The notes beneath the pieces are model-generated. The model searched no databases. It had not been told where the DNA came from and saw only the letters and a list, made by a program, of their open reading frames with translations. A DNA stretch of 64,000 nucleotides, taken from contig NZ_ANAH02000010.1 of NCBI RefSeq assembly GCF_000335475.2, positions 62,001 through 126,000 of the forward strand, given 5' to 3'. Shown here piece by piece: positions 37,664 to 46,050 of this stretch. Position 1 is the first letter of the stretch; every line of letters begins with the position of its first letter. The translations under genes and the position numbers were made by a program. This stretch comes from Cystobacter fuscus DSM 2262. GTDB taxonomy: Bacteria > Myxococcota > Myxococcia > Myxococcales > Myxococcaceae.

Positions 37664-37699
37664 GAGCGCCTCGTGAAGCCGGGGCCTCACGGGGCGCTC
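37664..37699. terminator. Bidirectional terminator hairpin
   Basis: A 16-bp inverted repeat with two mismatches (37664-37679 with 37684-37699) and a four-base loop lies between two convergent genes. The bases before it on the plus strand (AAAGAGAA) read as a T-rich stretch on the minus strand, so it should stop transcripts of the aminopeptidase gene. On the plus strand no T-run follows. Confidence 0.6.
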
Positions 37700-37725
37700 G
37701 GGGAAGCATCAGGAAAGACTGCCTG

Positions 37726-40281
37726 TCACTTCTGGTTCTGGAGCCAGGCGCGCACCTCGGGCAGGGCGCGCTCGCGCAGCATCACGTCCTGCTCCAGCTT
37801 CTCGATCGTCTGGCTCATGGCCTGCTTCGCCTCCTCCACCGGGTGCGCCATCAGGAGCTTGCGCACCTCGTCGAGCTGCTTGCGCTCGCGCAGCGCGCCC
37901 AGCGACTCCACCACCCGCCGCAGCAGCATGGGCGCCGCTCCCGTGCGCGCCAGCACGTCCTTCCAGCGCTTCTGCTTCTCCGCCCACCACGCGTCGCGGC
38001 CCGTGCGGTTGGCCATCAGCCCCGTGAGGAAGCTCGCCACGTCCTGCATCTTCACCTTCTCGCCGAAGAAGAGCTGCTGCGCGGCGGCCGCCAGTTGCGG
38101 ATCCTCGAAGGAGGTGATGGCCATGAGGTAGCGCCGCTGCGTCGCCGGATCCGGCTCCACCGGCATCTTCTCGAGCAGCTTCTCGTACAGCGCCTTGTCG
38201 CCCTCTCGCGCCACCATGCTCACCGCCACGTCGAGCAAGTTGGGCTCCAGCGCGCTCGTGTCCCCGTTGAGCGCCCGCTCCACCCGGGGCCGCGCCTCGG
38301 CCAGCGCCTTGCGGCTGCGCGCCACGCCGCCAATGGCCCGCACCAGCGCCGCGCGCCGCAGCTTCACCCGGTCCGTCTCTCCCGGAGCCGGCTCCCACCC
38401 GAGCTTCTCGAGCCCCGCGCCCAGCAGCTTCTCCACCCACCGGCGGAAGCGCTCCTGGTCCTCGCCGTCCACCAGTCGGCTCTCCACGTACGCGAGCCGG
38501 CCCACCAACTCGTCCAGCACCGCGTCGTCCTCCTCGTGGCCGAGGCGGCCCGCCAGGTCCAGGAACGCCGCCAGCGTCGCCTGGCCGCTGCGCGCCAGCG
38601 CCCACTGATCCGCGAGCAGCGAGATGCGCTCGCTGGGCGCCAGCGCGTCCACGCTCGCCGACAGCCGCTCCAGCGCCCGCGCGTCGTACTGCACCCGGTA
38701 GAAGCCCGTGGAGTTCGCGTTGGCGACGAGCCACTTCACCTCGCCCGTGCCCTCCAGCTTCACCTCGGCGTGGGACTCGCGCAGCAGCACCCGCTGCTCG
38801 CGCACCCCGCCCGCGTCCGCGTAGCGCAGCACCATGGGCACCGGCCAGCGCTCGTTGCTCTTCACCCCGGGCTCCGAGTAGTAGCGCTGCTGGGAGAGCT
38901 TCACCGTGCGGCCCTCCAGCGACACGCTCACCAGCGGGTAGCCGTTCTGGCCAATCCACGCGTTGGCCAGCTCCAGCACCGGCTGCGACGAGGCGTTGGC
39001 GAGCGCCCGCCACAGGTCATCCGCCACCGCGTTGGAGCGCGCGTGCTTGCGCATGTACTGGCGCATGCCCTCGCGGAAGGCGTCCTCGCCGAGGAAGCCC
39101 TCGATCATCCGCAGCACCGCGCCGCCCTTCTCGTAGGTGATGAGATCGAAGCTCTCACCGGCCTCGTGCGCGTTGCGCACTTCCCCGCGGATGGGGTGCG
39201 TGGAGCGCAGCGCGTCCAGGTGCAGCGCCGCCGCCTTGCCCGCGTCGAAGTCCAGCCACACCCGCCACTCGGGCTTCCACGAGTCGACGATCTTGTACGC
39301 CATCCACGTGGCGAAGGCCTCGTTGAGCCAGAGGTCGTCCCACCACACCATCGTCACCCAGTTGCCGAACCACTGGTGCGCCAGCTCGTGCGTCACCACC
39401 TCGGCCACGCGCTTCTGCACCGACAGCGGCGCGGTGGCCGGGTCGAGCAAGAGGGCGATCTCCCGGTAGGTGATGAGGCCCGCGTTCTCCATGGCGCCGG
39501 CCTCGAAGTCGGGGATGCCGACCTGGTCCACCTTGCCGAAGGCGTAGGGCAGGCCGAAGTACGCCTGGAGCCGGGGCAGGGCCGCGAGCGCCGCGTCCTG
39601 GCCGAAGCGCGTGAGGTGCGCCTTCTCCGGCAGCGCCCAGGTGCGCACCGGAATCCCCTCCACCGTCTCCTCGATGGTGCCCACCAGCGGGCCCACCACG
39701 AGCGCCACCAGGTACGAGCTGAGCACCTCCGTCTCCTGGAAGTACAGCTTGCGCAGGTGGCCGTCGGACTCCTCGCGCTCGAGCCGGCCGTTGCTCAGCG
39801 CCGTGAGCCCCGTGGGCACCTGCACCGTGAGCGCCCAGCGCGCCTTGAAGGCCGGCTCGTCGAAGCACGGGAAGAGCCGCCGCGCATCCGCCGCCTCGAA
39901 CTGCGTGGCCGCCACCTTACCCGCCATGTACAGGCCGCGCAGGCCCTCGGTGAAGCGGCCCGTCCACGCCACGTCCAGCGCTCCGGCTCCCGCGGGCAGT
40001 TGCTCGGGGAAGCGCAGCACCACCGTCTCGCTCTCCGGCACCACGCGCACGTCGTTGCACACGCAGATGCGGCCATCCTGCGTTCGGAACAGCACCTCTC
40101 CAATCTTCAGCGCGATGGCGTGCAGGATGATTTCATCCGTGGGCTTCTCCAGCTCCAGCTCGATCGTCTGCACGCCCGTGAACGCGCGCGCCTCCAGGTC
40201 GAGCGTCAGGGTCGCCGCGTACCGGCGCGGACGAACGGAGAGGGGAAGTCGGAAGTTCTTGTCTTCAGTCAGGTGAGCCAT
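37726..40281 (-). CDS. pepN: M1-family aminopeptidase
   Basis: An 851-residue zinc aminopeptidase. Residues about 1-190 form the N-terminal beta-saddle. The catalytic domain has the exopeptidase motif 'GAMENAGLITYRE' (near 258) and zinc site 'VTHELAHQWFGNW' (HExxH near 295) with the third ligand Glu in 'LWLNEAFATWMAY'. The C-terminal 350 residues are an ERAP1-like helical bowl. There is no signal peptide, so it should be cytosolic and trim peptides. The ATG at 40281 gives 'MAHLTEDKNFRLPLSVRPRR', the normal start of this family; the frame stays open far upstream only by chance. The symbol is by family. Confidence 0.92.
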   Translation of the reverse strand: MAHLTEDKNFRLPLSVRPRRYAATLTLDLEARAFTGVQTIELELEKPTDEIILHAIALKIGEVLFRTQDGRICVCNDVRVVPESETVVLRFPEQLPAGAGALDVAWTGRFTEGLRGLYMAGKVAATQFEAADARRLFPCFDEPAFKARWALTVQVPTGLTALSNGRLEREESDGHLRKLYFQETEVLSSYLVALVVGPLVGTIEETVEGIPVRTWALPEKAHLTRFGQDAALAALPRLQAYFGLPYAFGKVDQVGIPDFEAGAMENAGLITYREIALLLDPATAPLSVQKRVAEVVTHELAHQWFGNWVTMVWWDDLWLNEAFATWMAYKIVDSWKPEWRVWLDFDAGKAAALHLDALRSTHPIRGEVRNAHEAGESFDLITYEKGGAVLRMIEGFLGEDAFREGMRQYMRKHARSNAVADDLWRALANASSQPVLELANAWIGQNGYPLVSVSLEGRTVKLSQQRYYSEPGVKSNERWPVPMVLRYADAGGVREQRVLLRESHAEVKLEGTGEVKWLVANANSTGFYRVQYDARALERLSASVDALAPSERISLLADQWALARSGQATLAAFLDLAGRLGHEEDDAVLDELVGRLAYVESRLVDGEDQERFRRWVEKLLGAGLEKLGWEPAPGETDRVKLRRAALVRAIGGVARSRKALAEARPRVERALNGDTSALEPNLLDVAVSMVAREGDKALYEKLLEKMPVEPDPATQRRYLMAITSFEDPQLAAAAQQLFFGEKVKMQDVASFLTGLMANRTGRDAWWAEKQKRWKDVLARTGAAPMLLRRVVESLGALRERKQLDEVRKLLMAHPVEEAKQAMSQTIEKLEQDVMLRERALPEVRAWLQNQK

Positions 40282-40488
40282 AGGCGGCGGCACTCTAGCG
40301 GGAGCGCGAGCGCTTGCCGGGCCGGACGCGCGTGCCTTTTCCCTCGGGCGTCCACCGGGTAACGGCTCCCCGCGCCACCCCCTGCCGGCCCTTCGTTTCC
40401 CCGCCCGCGAGGGAGTGTATGTTGATAGACTACATTGTTCGAGCCGGGGTGGCGTGAAGTCATGGGCCGCGGCGCGCGAGGGACGACG

Positions 40489-41061
40489 ATGAGACGATGG
40501 GGACCCACGGACTACCGCGACATGCCCTGGAAGAACGGGGGCGGCGTCACCCGGGAGCTGCTGAGGCTGCCGCACCCGAGGGAGCCGGAGCGCTTCCTCA
40601 TGCGCCTGTCGATCGCCACGGTGGCCTCGTCGGGGCCATTCTCCCTGTTCCCGGGGGTGGACCGGACGCTGCTCTTCCTCGAGGGCGAGGGCATGGCGCT
40701 GCGCCGGGAGGAAGCTCCCGAGGTGGTCCTCGAGCGGGGCAGTGCGCCGTTCCGCTTTCCGGGAGAGGTGCCCTTCGAGAGCCGGCTGCTCGGGGGGCCG
40801 GTGCACGACTTCAACCTCATGGTGGACCGGGAGCTCGCCGAGGCCCGGCTCGACGTGGTGGAGCTGGCGGCGGGCGGCGAGCACTCCATCGAGGGCGCGG
40901 GGAGCGTGTGGCTGTACGGGCTGGAGGGGAGGGCGAAGGTGTCGGGCGAGCCACTGGCCGAGCAGGAGCTGCTCGGCTGGGAAGCCCCTGGGAGCCTACG
41001 GGTGCGCGGGGTGGGAGCCGCCCGCGTGGTGGTCGTCCATCTCACCCCGCGAGGAGGGTAA
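40489..41061 (+). CDS. HutD/Ves-family protein
   Basis: A 190-residue cupin-like protein. The start at ATG 40489 is preceded by GAGGGA and begins exactly at the family block 'YRDMPWKNGGGVTRELLRLP'. 'FLMRLSIATVASSGPFSLFP' and 'GVDRTLLFLEGEGM' follow, and 'GGPVHDFNLMVDRELAEARL' carries the conserved HDFN. HutD/Ves proteins are bicupins associated with histidine degradation or environmental stress; no hut genes are nearby here, so the role is open. It is followed after 33 bases by an MFS exporter on the same strand. Confidence 0.85.
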   Translation: MRRWGPTDYRDMPWKNGGGVTRELLRLPHPREPERFLMRLSIATVASSGPFSLFPGVDRTLLFLEGEGMALRREEAPEVVLERGSAPFRFPGEVPFESRLLGGPVHDFNLMVDRELAEARLDVVELAAGGEHSIEGAGSVWLYGLEGRAKVSGEPLAEQELLGWEAPGSLRVRGVGAARVVVVHLTPRGG

Positions 41062-41094
41062 GCCGCGAGCGGGGCCCTGCCCGCCCGGCCGGGG

Positions 41095-42429
41095 ATGAGT
41101 GGCGAGGAGAGGGGGTTTGCGTTAGAGCCCCCGGACTTCATGCCTTCGTCCGACACCCCCGCGCCCAGACCCTCCGTCTTCCGCCACCGTGACTTCCGCC
41201 TGTACCAGCTCGCCCGCCTGTGCGCGGTGCTGGCGATGCAGATCGAATCGGTGGCCATCGGGTGGCAGGTGTACGAGCTGACGGGCAGCGCGCTGGCGCT
41301 GGGCTACACGGGCCTCGCGCAGTTCCTGCCCTTCGTGGCCTTCGCGCTGGTGGGCGGACAGGTGGCGGACCGCGTGGACCGGCGCGCCATCCTCGTGGTG
41401 TGCCAGAGCGTCATGCTGCTGTGCAGCCTGCTGCTCCTGTCCTTCACGATGGGCCACGTCCGGGACGTGCGCTTCGTCTATGGCGTGCTGGTGCTCTTCG
41501 GGACGGCGCGGGCCTTCTACGCGCCCGCGAGCGCGGCGCTCGTGCCCCGCCTGGTGCCCGCCGAGGATCTCACCCGCGCGGTGGCCATCAACTCGACGAC
41601 GTGGCAGGTGGCCACCATCGCGGGTCCCGCCGTGGGGGGAGTCCTCTATGGCTGGGCGGGGGCCTCGGGGGCCTACATGGGCTCCGCCGCGCTGTGCGCG
41701 CTCACCGTGGTGTGGATGCTCTCGCTGAAGGTCCGCACGGGCCGCTCCTCGAGCGAGCCCTTCTCGATGACGACGCTGCTGGCGGGCTTCCACTTCGTGC
41801 GCCGTCAGCGGCTGCTGCTCGGCAGCGTCACGCTGGATCTGTTCGCGGTGTTGCTGGGTGGCGCGGTGGCGCTGCTGCCCATCTACGCGCAGGACGTGCT
41901 GCACACCGGGCCCTGGGGCCTGGGGCTGTTGCGCAGCGCGCCCGCGGCGGGGGCGGCGGTGGTGGCGATCCTGCTGGCCTCGCGTCCGCTGGGCGGCCGG
42001 GCGGGGTGGAAGATGTTCATCTCGGTGGCCATCTTCGGCGTGGCGACGCTCGTCTTCGGACTGAGCCACTCGCTGCCGCTGTCCGTGGTGGCCCTGGCGG
42101 TGGCGGGGGCGGCGGACATGGTGAGCGTGGTGGTGCGCGGCACGGTCGAGATGCTGGCCACGCCGGACGACATGCGCGGCCGGGTGGGCGCGGTGAACAT
42201 GATCTGCGTGGGCGCCTCCAACGAGCTGGGCGAGTTCCGCGCCGGCTCCTTCGCCGAGCACATGGGCGCGGAGAAGGCGGTGGTGTCCGGAGCGGTGGGC
42301 ACGCTGGTGGTGGTGGCGCTGTGGGCCTGGGGCTTCCCCGAGCTGCGGCGGGTGGACCACCTGGAGAAGGCGGCGCGCGAGCCCCTGCCGCCCGAGCCCG
42401 AGCCCCTGGCGGCGCAGTCGGCTCACTGA
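41095..42429 (+). CDS. MFS transporter (EntS-like exporter)
   Basis: A 444-residue transporter with 11-12 helices. The N-terminal 'FRHRDFRLYQLARLCAVLAM' and 'ESVAIGWQVYELTGSALALG', and the loop 'GGQVADRVDRRAILVV', match the MFS_3/EntS branch of siderophore and drug exporters. 'LVPAEDLTRAVAINSTTWQV' is another family block. The start may be ATG 41095 or ATG 41140. The final 13 codons (from 42391) are repeated exactly at 46278-46316, on the far side of the toxin island. This shows where the ancestral gene border was. Confidence 0.88.
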   Translation: MSGEERGFALEPPDFMPSSDTPAPRPSVFRHRDFRLYQLARLCAVLAMQIESVAIGWQVYELTGSALALGYTGLAQFLPFVAFALVGGQVADRVDRRAILVVCQSVMLLCSLLLLSFTMGHVRDVRFVYGVLVLFGTARAFYAPASAALVPRLVPAEDLTRAVAINSTTWQVATIAGPAVGGVLYGWAGASGAYMGSAALCALTVVWMLSLKVRTGRSSSEPFSMTTLLAGFHFVRRQRLLLGSVTLDLFAVLLGGAVALLPIYAQDVLHTGPWGLGLLRSAPAAGAAVVAILLASRPLGGRAGWKMFISVAIFGVATLVFGLSHSLPLSVVALAVAGAADMVSVVVRGTVEMLATPDDMRGRVGAVNMICVGASNELGEFRAGSFAEHMGAEKAVVSGAVGTLVVVALWAWGFPELRRVDHLEKAAREPLPPEPEPLAAQSAH

Positions 42430-42541
42430 GCCGGAGGCCGTGGCGTCTGGGACGGTGAAGCGGGCCGTGCCGGGGAGGTGGGCTCGCGGTGCAGGCCGTG
42501 CCACAGCTCCAGGAAGACGCCGTTGGTCCAGCCGAAGCCGA
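42391..42541 (+). repeat. Left copy of the duplicated MFS/trehalase junction
   Basis: This 151-bp block is repeated in the same orientation at 46278-46428. The first 75 bases are identical, bases 42466-42480 differ strongly, and the last 61 bases differ at only a few positions. It covers the end of the MFS gene (functional copy here) and the last codons of the trehalase gene (non-functional copy here). Confidence 0.9.
42423..42541 (-). pseudogene. Remnant of the trehalase C-terminus
   Basis: Read on the minus strand this encodes 'GFGWTNGVFLELWHGLHREP' and then 'TSPARPASPSQTPRPPAQ' before a stop, which matches the end of the intact trehalase at 46310-46428 ('GFGWTNGVFLELWHGLRREP' then 'TPTKPPASPSQTPRPPAQ'). 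Only about 38 codons are left and no start is present. The substitutions cluster in the Pro-rich tail, more as in a different allele than random decay. Confidence 0.85.
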
Positions 42542-42552
42542 TGTCCCATGCG

Positions 42553-43308
42553 TCAACCCTGTTTGGGGCCGCCGTTCGGAGGTACCCAACGCTCTCCCGG
42601 CTTCGTCCACCCTGCCTCCGAGCGAGAAAAGATGCCCGTGTGTTCAAGCTGGGACAGTACCTGCTGCTGCCGTTGTTTGAGCAGTACCGCTCCCTGCTTC
42701 CATGGCTCTTGTAGCAGGTCCAACATGATCACACCGTTGTCGAGCTTGTGCGCCACGGCTCCACACCCCCAAAGACTGGTCTCTCCCATCAGTCGCGCCA
42801 GTCGCGGCCCGAAGAATGTCCGCGCAAAGAGTGTATCTGGTCCCCAACGCACGTAGCCCCGAGGATGCTGCAAGGTCCCCCCTTTCAGCAGCAACTCAGA
42901 GGCTGCCCCCTGGAACTGGATGTCCACCAATCCGTACTCCACGGGCAGAACGGTGGCCAGTTGCTGTGCCGTTTCAAAGAAGAGTCTCGGATCCCCGGGT
43001 CGCAACCGCATACGGCTATCGATGCACAGCCACCCAGGAACACTGTCACTCATGTTCCACGTCACACCATAGCGTGGCTGAACCGTCCGCAGTAGTACTG
43101 GCACGGGTGAATCCTCTCCTCGACGCGCTCCGTCACCGAAACGTATCAACTCCTTGCGCTGGTAGGGATTGCGCAGCCCCTCAGCTTCCCCCCAGTGGGT
43201 AGGTTCCCCTAAAGGCCCTCGCTCCATTATCTCCAGCAGTTCCTGTTTCCAGTCCCACGGAGAGCCCGGTAGCAAGAATTGCAACCTGATCTGCTCGACG
43301 TCCTCCAT
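42553..43308 (-). CDS. Candidate immunity protein of unknown family (251 aa)
   Basis: The ATG at 43308 is chosen because GGGAGG lies six bases upstream; a GTG at 43314 would overlap the previous stop by four bases. The 251-residue protein is soluble, has no signal peptide and no recognised family. Blocks include 'PGSPWDWKQELLEIMERGPL', 'PRYGVTWNMSDSVPGWLCID' and 'FFGPRLARLMGETSLWGCGA'. Its place as last gene of the toxin operon and its acidic/Trp-rich composition fit an immunity or accessory protein. Its stop codon lies 11 bases from the left repeat, marking the island border. Confidence 0.55.
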   Translation of the reverse strand: MEDVEQIRLQFLLPGSPWDWKQELLEIMERGPLGEPTHWGEAEGLRNPYQRKELIRFGDGARRGEDSPVPVLLRTVQPRYGVTWNMSDSVPGWLCIDSRMRLRPGDPRLFFETAQQLATVLPVEYGLVDIQFQGAASELLLKGGTLQHPRGYVRWGPDTLFARTFFGPRLARLMGETSLWGCGAVAHKLDNGVIMLDLLQEPWKQGAVLLKQRQQQVLSQLEHTGIFSRSEAGWTKPGERWVPPNGGPKQG

Positions 43309-43310
43309 GC

Positions 43311-43715
43311 TCACCCTCCCATGAGGACGATCATCTTGATCTTCTCATCTGAATACTCTACCCGCAGGACGTGGGATCCCTCTTCCCAGACATCGTAGAA
43401 CGACCGGGAGTCATCCGGCGCACGCAGCGCCTTGTGGACCTGAGCGCGCCCCATGGAGAAATCTAGCCCACCAGGCAGTTCCCCTCTATAACCAAATTGA
43501 TCTTGAAGAGGAGCCTTCAAGAAAATGGTTTTGATCCGGTTCGTTTCGCTATTCGTTGTCAACTCCACGCCGTGCGATTCGAACGTGTAGTAAATCGTAT
43601 CGGGAGCACCGATCTCATCATCAACCTCCGGTTCTCCCATCCTGGCGACGAATTCCTGAACCTCCTCGGACTCGTACGGCTTGCCAACCAACTCTCCCAG
43701 TTTCAACGAACTCAT
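43311..43715 (-). CDS. Candidate immunity protein (134 aa)
   Basis: A small acidic protein directly downstream of the toxin gene (33-base gap), the usual place for an immunity gene. 'DTIYYTFESHGVELTTNSET', then 'NRIKTIFLKA' and 'YRGELPGGLDFSMGRAQVHK' show the pattern 'G-V-x-L ... I-x-x-I-F-L ... G-x-L-P-x-G-L-x-F' that recurs in many small immunity-like proteins beside polymorphic toxins. The ATG at 43715 has GGAG six bases upstream. Direct binding to the toxin C-terminus is inferred. No export signal, so it would act in the cytosol, where a nuclease toxin must be blocked. Confidence 0.6.
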   Translation of the reverse strand: MSSLKLGELVGKPYESEEVQEFVARMGEPEVDDEIGAPDTIYYTFESHGVELTTNSETNRIKTIFLKAPLQDQFGYRGELPGGLDFSMGRAQVHKALRAPDDSRSFYDVWEEGSHVLRVEYSDEKIKMIVLMGG

Positions 43716-43748
43716 ATCATCTCCACTCTGTGTCCTGGAACACGGTCT

Positions 43749-45503
43749 TCATTTCTTGATGCCCAGGGAATTCAAGAGCTTGTTCATGTCGTCGTAGAGG
43801 CCAATACTCTTGTTTCTGGCTTCTATTGCCTTGAAGGCTTCTTCAACTTGAGAACTGGTGCCAGACCTGCCAAGCGCGTCACGCAGTGCTTCCATATCGT
43901 TCCGTGCTGCCTTCTGCAAGTCTTGTGCATCCTCCGCGACTTTTCCGGCGTTGTTCTTATTGAAATAAGTGCGGCTGAAGTTCTTGTGTACCTCTTCAGG
44001 TTCGGTAATGGACGTCAGATGGTTACGCAGCTTGGTGGCCTCGTCCTTGGTGAGTTCACGACCCAGTTGCTTTTCTGCTGCTTTCTTGCTTGCTGCAAAC
44101 GAAGGGATGTGATCATTTTCTAGTCTGTCCCCCTTGATTGAGCGCTGCGTCTGGTTTCCATAGGAGTTCACATCAAGCGGCTGGACGGGTCTGAGTGAAT
44201 GGGGTGGCGGCACCTCTGGCAAGGATCGGGGCGGCTCCTGAGCCTCTTGCCGGACAATGTTCGAGTGCGGTTCTGCATTCGTGCTTGCCCTGCCCACCAT
44301 GCTTCTACGGGACTTGCCAAGCAACAGTTGGCCTATCTGGTCCCGCAGCCATTGATTGATTCTCGCCTTCATCGCATCCAAGGCTGAGTAGGTCTTCTGG
44401 ATAGACCCCTGGATCCGGTTGCAGGTTTCGATGAGGGCGGCGATTTGTTGCTTGCTAGCAAACGTCCGGGCCAACCAACCGTTGGCGTGCTCCTTGCCCT
44501 TGTTCAGGGCTTCCTGGATGGTATCCAAGCTCTGCTTGATCTTGGCGGCTGCCTCGTCCATCCACTTGCCCATGTTGTCGGGCAGGCGCTTGAGCCACTC
44601 GTGTGCATTGGACTTGCCGAAGAAGTTGAAGATCTTGAGCAGATACCACCACAGTTCTGGGGCAAGCTTCGTGATTGCATGAGCCCCTTTCCTGTGAATA
44701 AATGTGATGAGCCCTTTGAGTACCCCTTTGACAAGCGAGCCGATCTCGGGGATGCACCCCAGCGCAATGATGAACAGATTCAGCCACAGGTAGACTTCAT
44801 AGTCGAGCCCGATAATGGGCTTGTGTTTCGACTGCTCGCTCTTGCTTTCAGCGTAATACTCGATGAGGTGCTTCAAGCCTGCGATGATGTCTCTTACATC
44901 CAACGCCTGATCCACTACGGGGAATAGCCCCAAGGCGGTGTTGACGGCTATCTGGCTGATGGTAGGATCCGGGTTGAAATCTCCTTGCAGAGTGCCCCAG
45001 ATCCAGTCGAGCATTGACTCATAAACGGCCTTGGGCGCCTCCTTGTCAGGAGTGGCCGATGGCTTGACATGCAGTTCCTCGATCTCCAAGTCTTCCAAGA
45101 AGTAGTAGACGAAGGAACTGCGCTCGGGCGGCACGTTGTCGATCTGGGCGCGACCGTTCTTGTCGAGCGTGCCTGTATACCAGACTTCACCTTTTGGTGA
45201 CTCGACAATGTACCTGGCACCCTTGACGGGTGTGCCGTCAGCATGCAGGTACTCTAGACGGATGCTCATGACCGCGCAGGGCGCGGTCGTCGCTCCAACC
45301 GAGCAGGTCGAGGATTGGTCAGACTCTAGCTTTCCTCCATACAACGCGTAGAGGCTCAGCCATCTTTCCCGAAGTCTGAAGTCTTCTGGCGCAGCCGGGT
45401 CGGGTAGCCGGCCTCCTGTCTCGGATTTGAGGACGCCATTGGCTGCCTGCGCAGCATTCTGATTGATGGGGAGCGCTATACGTTTTTGTGTGCTGGGCGC
45501 CAT
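43749..45503 (-). CDS. Candidate type VI secretion effector with C-terminal nuclease-like toxin domain
   Basis: A 584-residue multidomain protein with no signal peptide. Residues about 75-135 form a transthyretin-like sandwich ('EYLHADGTPVKGARYIVESP' and 'TGTLDKNGRAQIDNVPP') often used as cargo adaptor in type VI effectors. Residues about 170-265 are hydrophobic helices with 'ALGLFPVVDQALDVRDIIAG' and 'LFIIALGCIPEIGSLVKGVL', typical of pre-toxin regions. A coiled/linker part follows. From about 450 the tail has 'KGDRLENDHIPSFAASKKAA', a DHxPS motif like those in HNH/endonuclease-VII-type polymorphic toxins. The start overlaps the accessory gene by 28 bases. DNA or RNA cleavage is inferred, and the family assignment needs a profile search. 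Confidence 0.65.
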   Translation of the reverse strand: MAPSTQKRIALPINQNAAQAANGVLKSETGGRLPDPAAPEDFRLRERWLSLYALYGGKLESDQSSTCSVGATTAPCAVMSIRLEYLHADGTPVKGARYIVESPKGEVWYTGTLDKNGRAQIDNVPPERSSFVYYFLEDLEIEELHVKPSATPDKEAPKAVYESMLDWIWGTLQGDFNPDPTISQIAVNTALGLFPVVDQALDVRDIIAGLKHLIEYYAESKSEQSKHKPIIGLDYEVYLWLNLFIIALGCIPEIGSLVKGVLKGLITFIHRKGAHAITKLAPELWWYLLKIFNFFGKSNAHEWLKRLPDNMGKWMDEAAAKIKQSLDTIQEALNKGKEHANGWLARTFASKQQIAALIETCNRIQGSIQKTYSALDAMKARINQWLRDQIGQLLLGKSRRSMVGRASTNAEPHSNIVRQEAQEPPRSLPEVPPPHSLRPVQPLDVNSYGNQTQRSIKGDRLENDHIPSFAASKKAAEKQLGRELTKDEATKLRNHLTSITEPEEVHKNFSRTYFNKNNAGKVAEDAQDLQKAARNDMEALRDALGRSGTSSQVEEAFKAIEARNKSIGLYDDMNKLLNSLGIKK

Positions 45504-45844
45504 ATGAGATGGTTATGGAGATGATCTATCTTTTCGCTGCCAGAGAGTTCATGACTCCTGAGCACTTGCTCTGCCCATGGAAAGCGCGGATGGCGTGCGA
45601 AGTCTGGATGCAGAACGACCATGCATCCGATGTAGAATTCCACGTCTCGCTCGGATACCACGCCGAATGAATTGGCTTCTTTCATGCCGCGCCGTACCAG
45701 CGGTTCCACGTCTTGCTCACTCAAATCATGGATTTTCAGTTCCGCCGTGAAGCTGTTCACCAAGTGCTGGACCATTCGCTGTGTGAATGCCAGTTCCCTG
45801 GAGAGAGACAGCGCTTGCATTTGCTCTTTCGATATTTTGAGCAT
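45476..45844 (-). CDS. Type VI secretion-associated small accessory protein
   Basis: A 122-residue helical protein. 'ELAFTQRMVQHLVNSFTAEL', 'VEPLVRRGMKEANSFGVVSE' and 'HPDFARHPRFPWAEQVL' recall a family of about 120-150 residues seen beside VgrG, Rhs and other type VI effectors (pattern: long helix, R-R-G-x-x-x-A-x-x-[YF]-G, E-x-D-V, D-F-x-x-x-P-x-[FY]-P-W). It is probably a chaperone or loader of the effector. AGAGGA lies eight bases before the ATG. It is first in the operon, 28 bases overlapping the toxin gene, behind a sigma-54-like promoter. The likeness is recalled from family patterns, not computed. Confidence 0.6.
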   Translation of the reverse strand: MLKISKEQMQALSLSRELAFTQRMVQHLVNSFTAELKIHDLSEQDVEPLVRRGMKEANSFGVVSERDVEFYIGCMVVLHPDFARHPRFPWAEQVLRSHELSGSEKIDHLHNHLIWRPAHKNV

Positions 45845-45887
45845 CGAATCAATCCTCTTGCTTATCTACTATGTTCCAGCGCATGTG

Positions 45888-45904
45888 TACAAGCGACGTG
45901 CCAG
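45888..45904 (-). promoter_or_regulatory. Candidate sigma-54 promoter of the toxin operon
   Basis: Read on the minus strand, CTGGCACGTCGCTTGTA matches the sigma-54 consensus YTGGCACGRNNNTTGCW at 15 of 17 positions. The -24 GG is intact; the -12 GC is GT. The predicted start is about 33 bases before the first ATG (45844), with AGAGGA in between, so the geometry is right for this operon. Confidence 0.55.
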
Positions 45905-46050
45905 TGGCACCGTGCACGGATTGGAGCTGTATTTACTGCTGCGTCATAAAGTTCGTGCCTTCCCGAAAAAGCGATGCGCCCTGGCAAAACTGTGGAAAAG
46001 CGTACTCTCCACAGAAGAAAGCCTGGGAGCCCCAGTCGGAGGGGTTGGGG

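Noticed and set aside
36952-40362. 1136-codon plus-strand open frame across the aminopeptidase region
   Set aside because: It lies antisense to a clear M1 aminopeptidase with HExxH and GAMEN motifs, and its product is low complexity.
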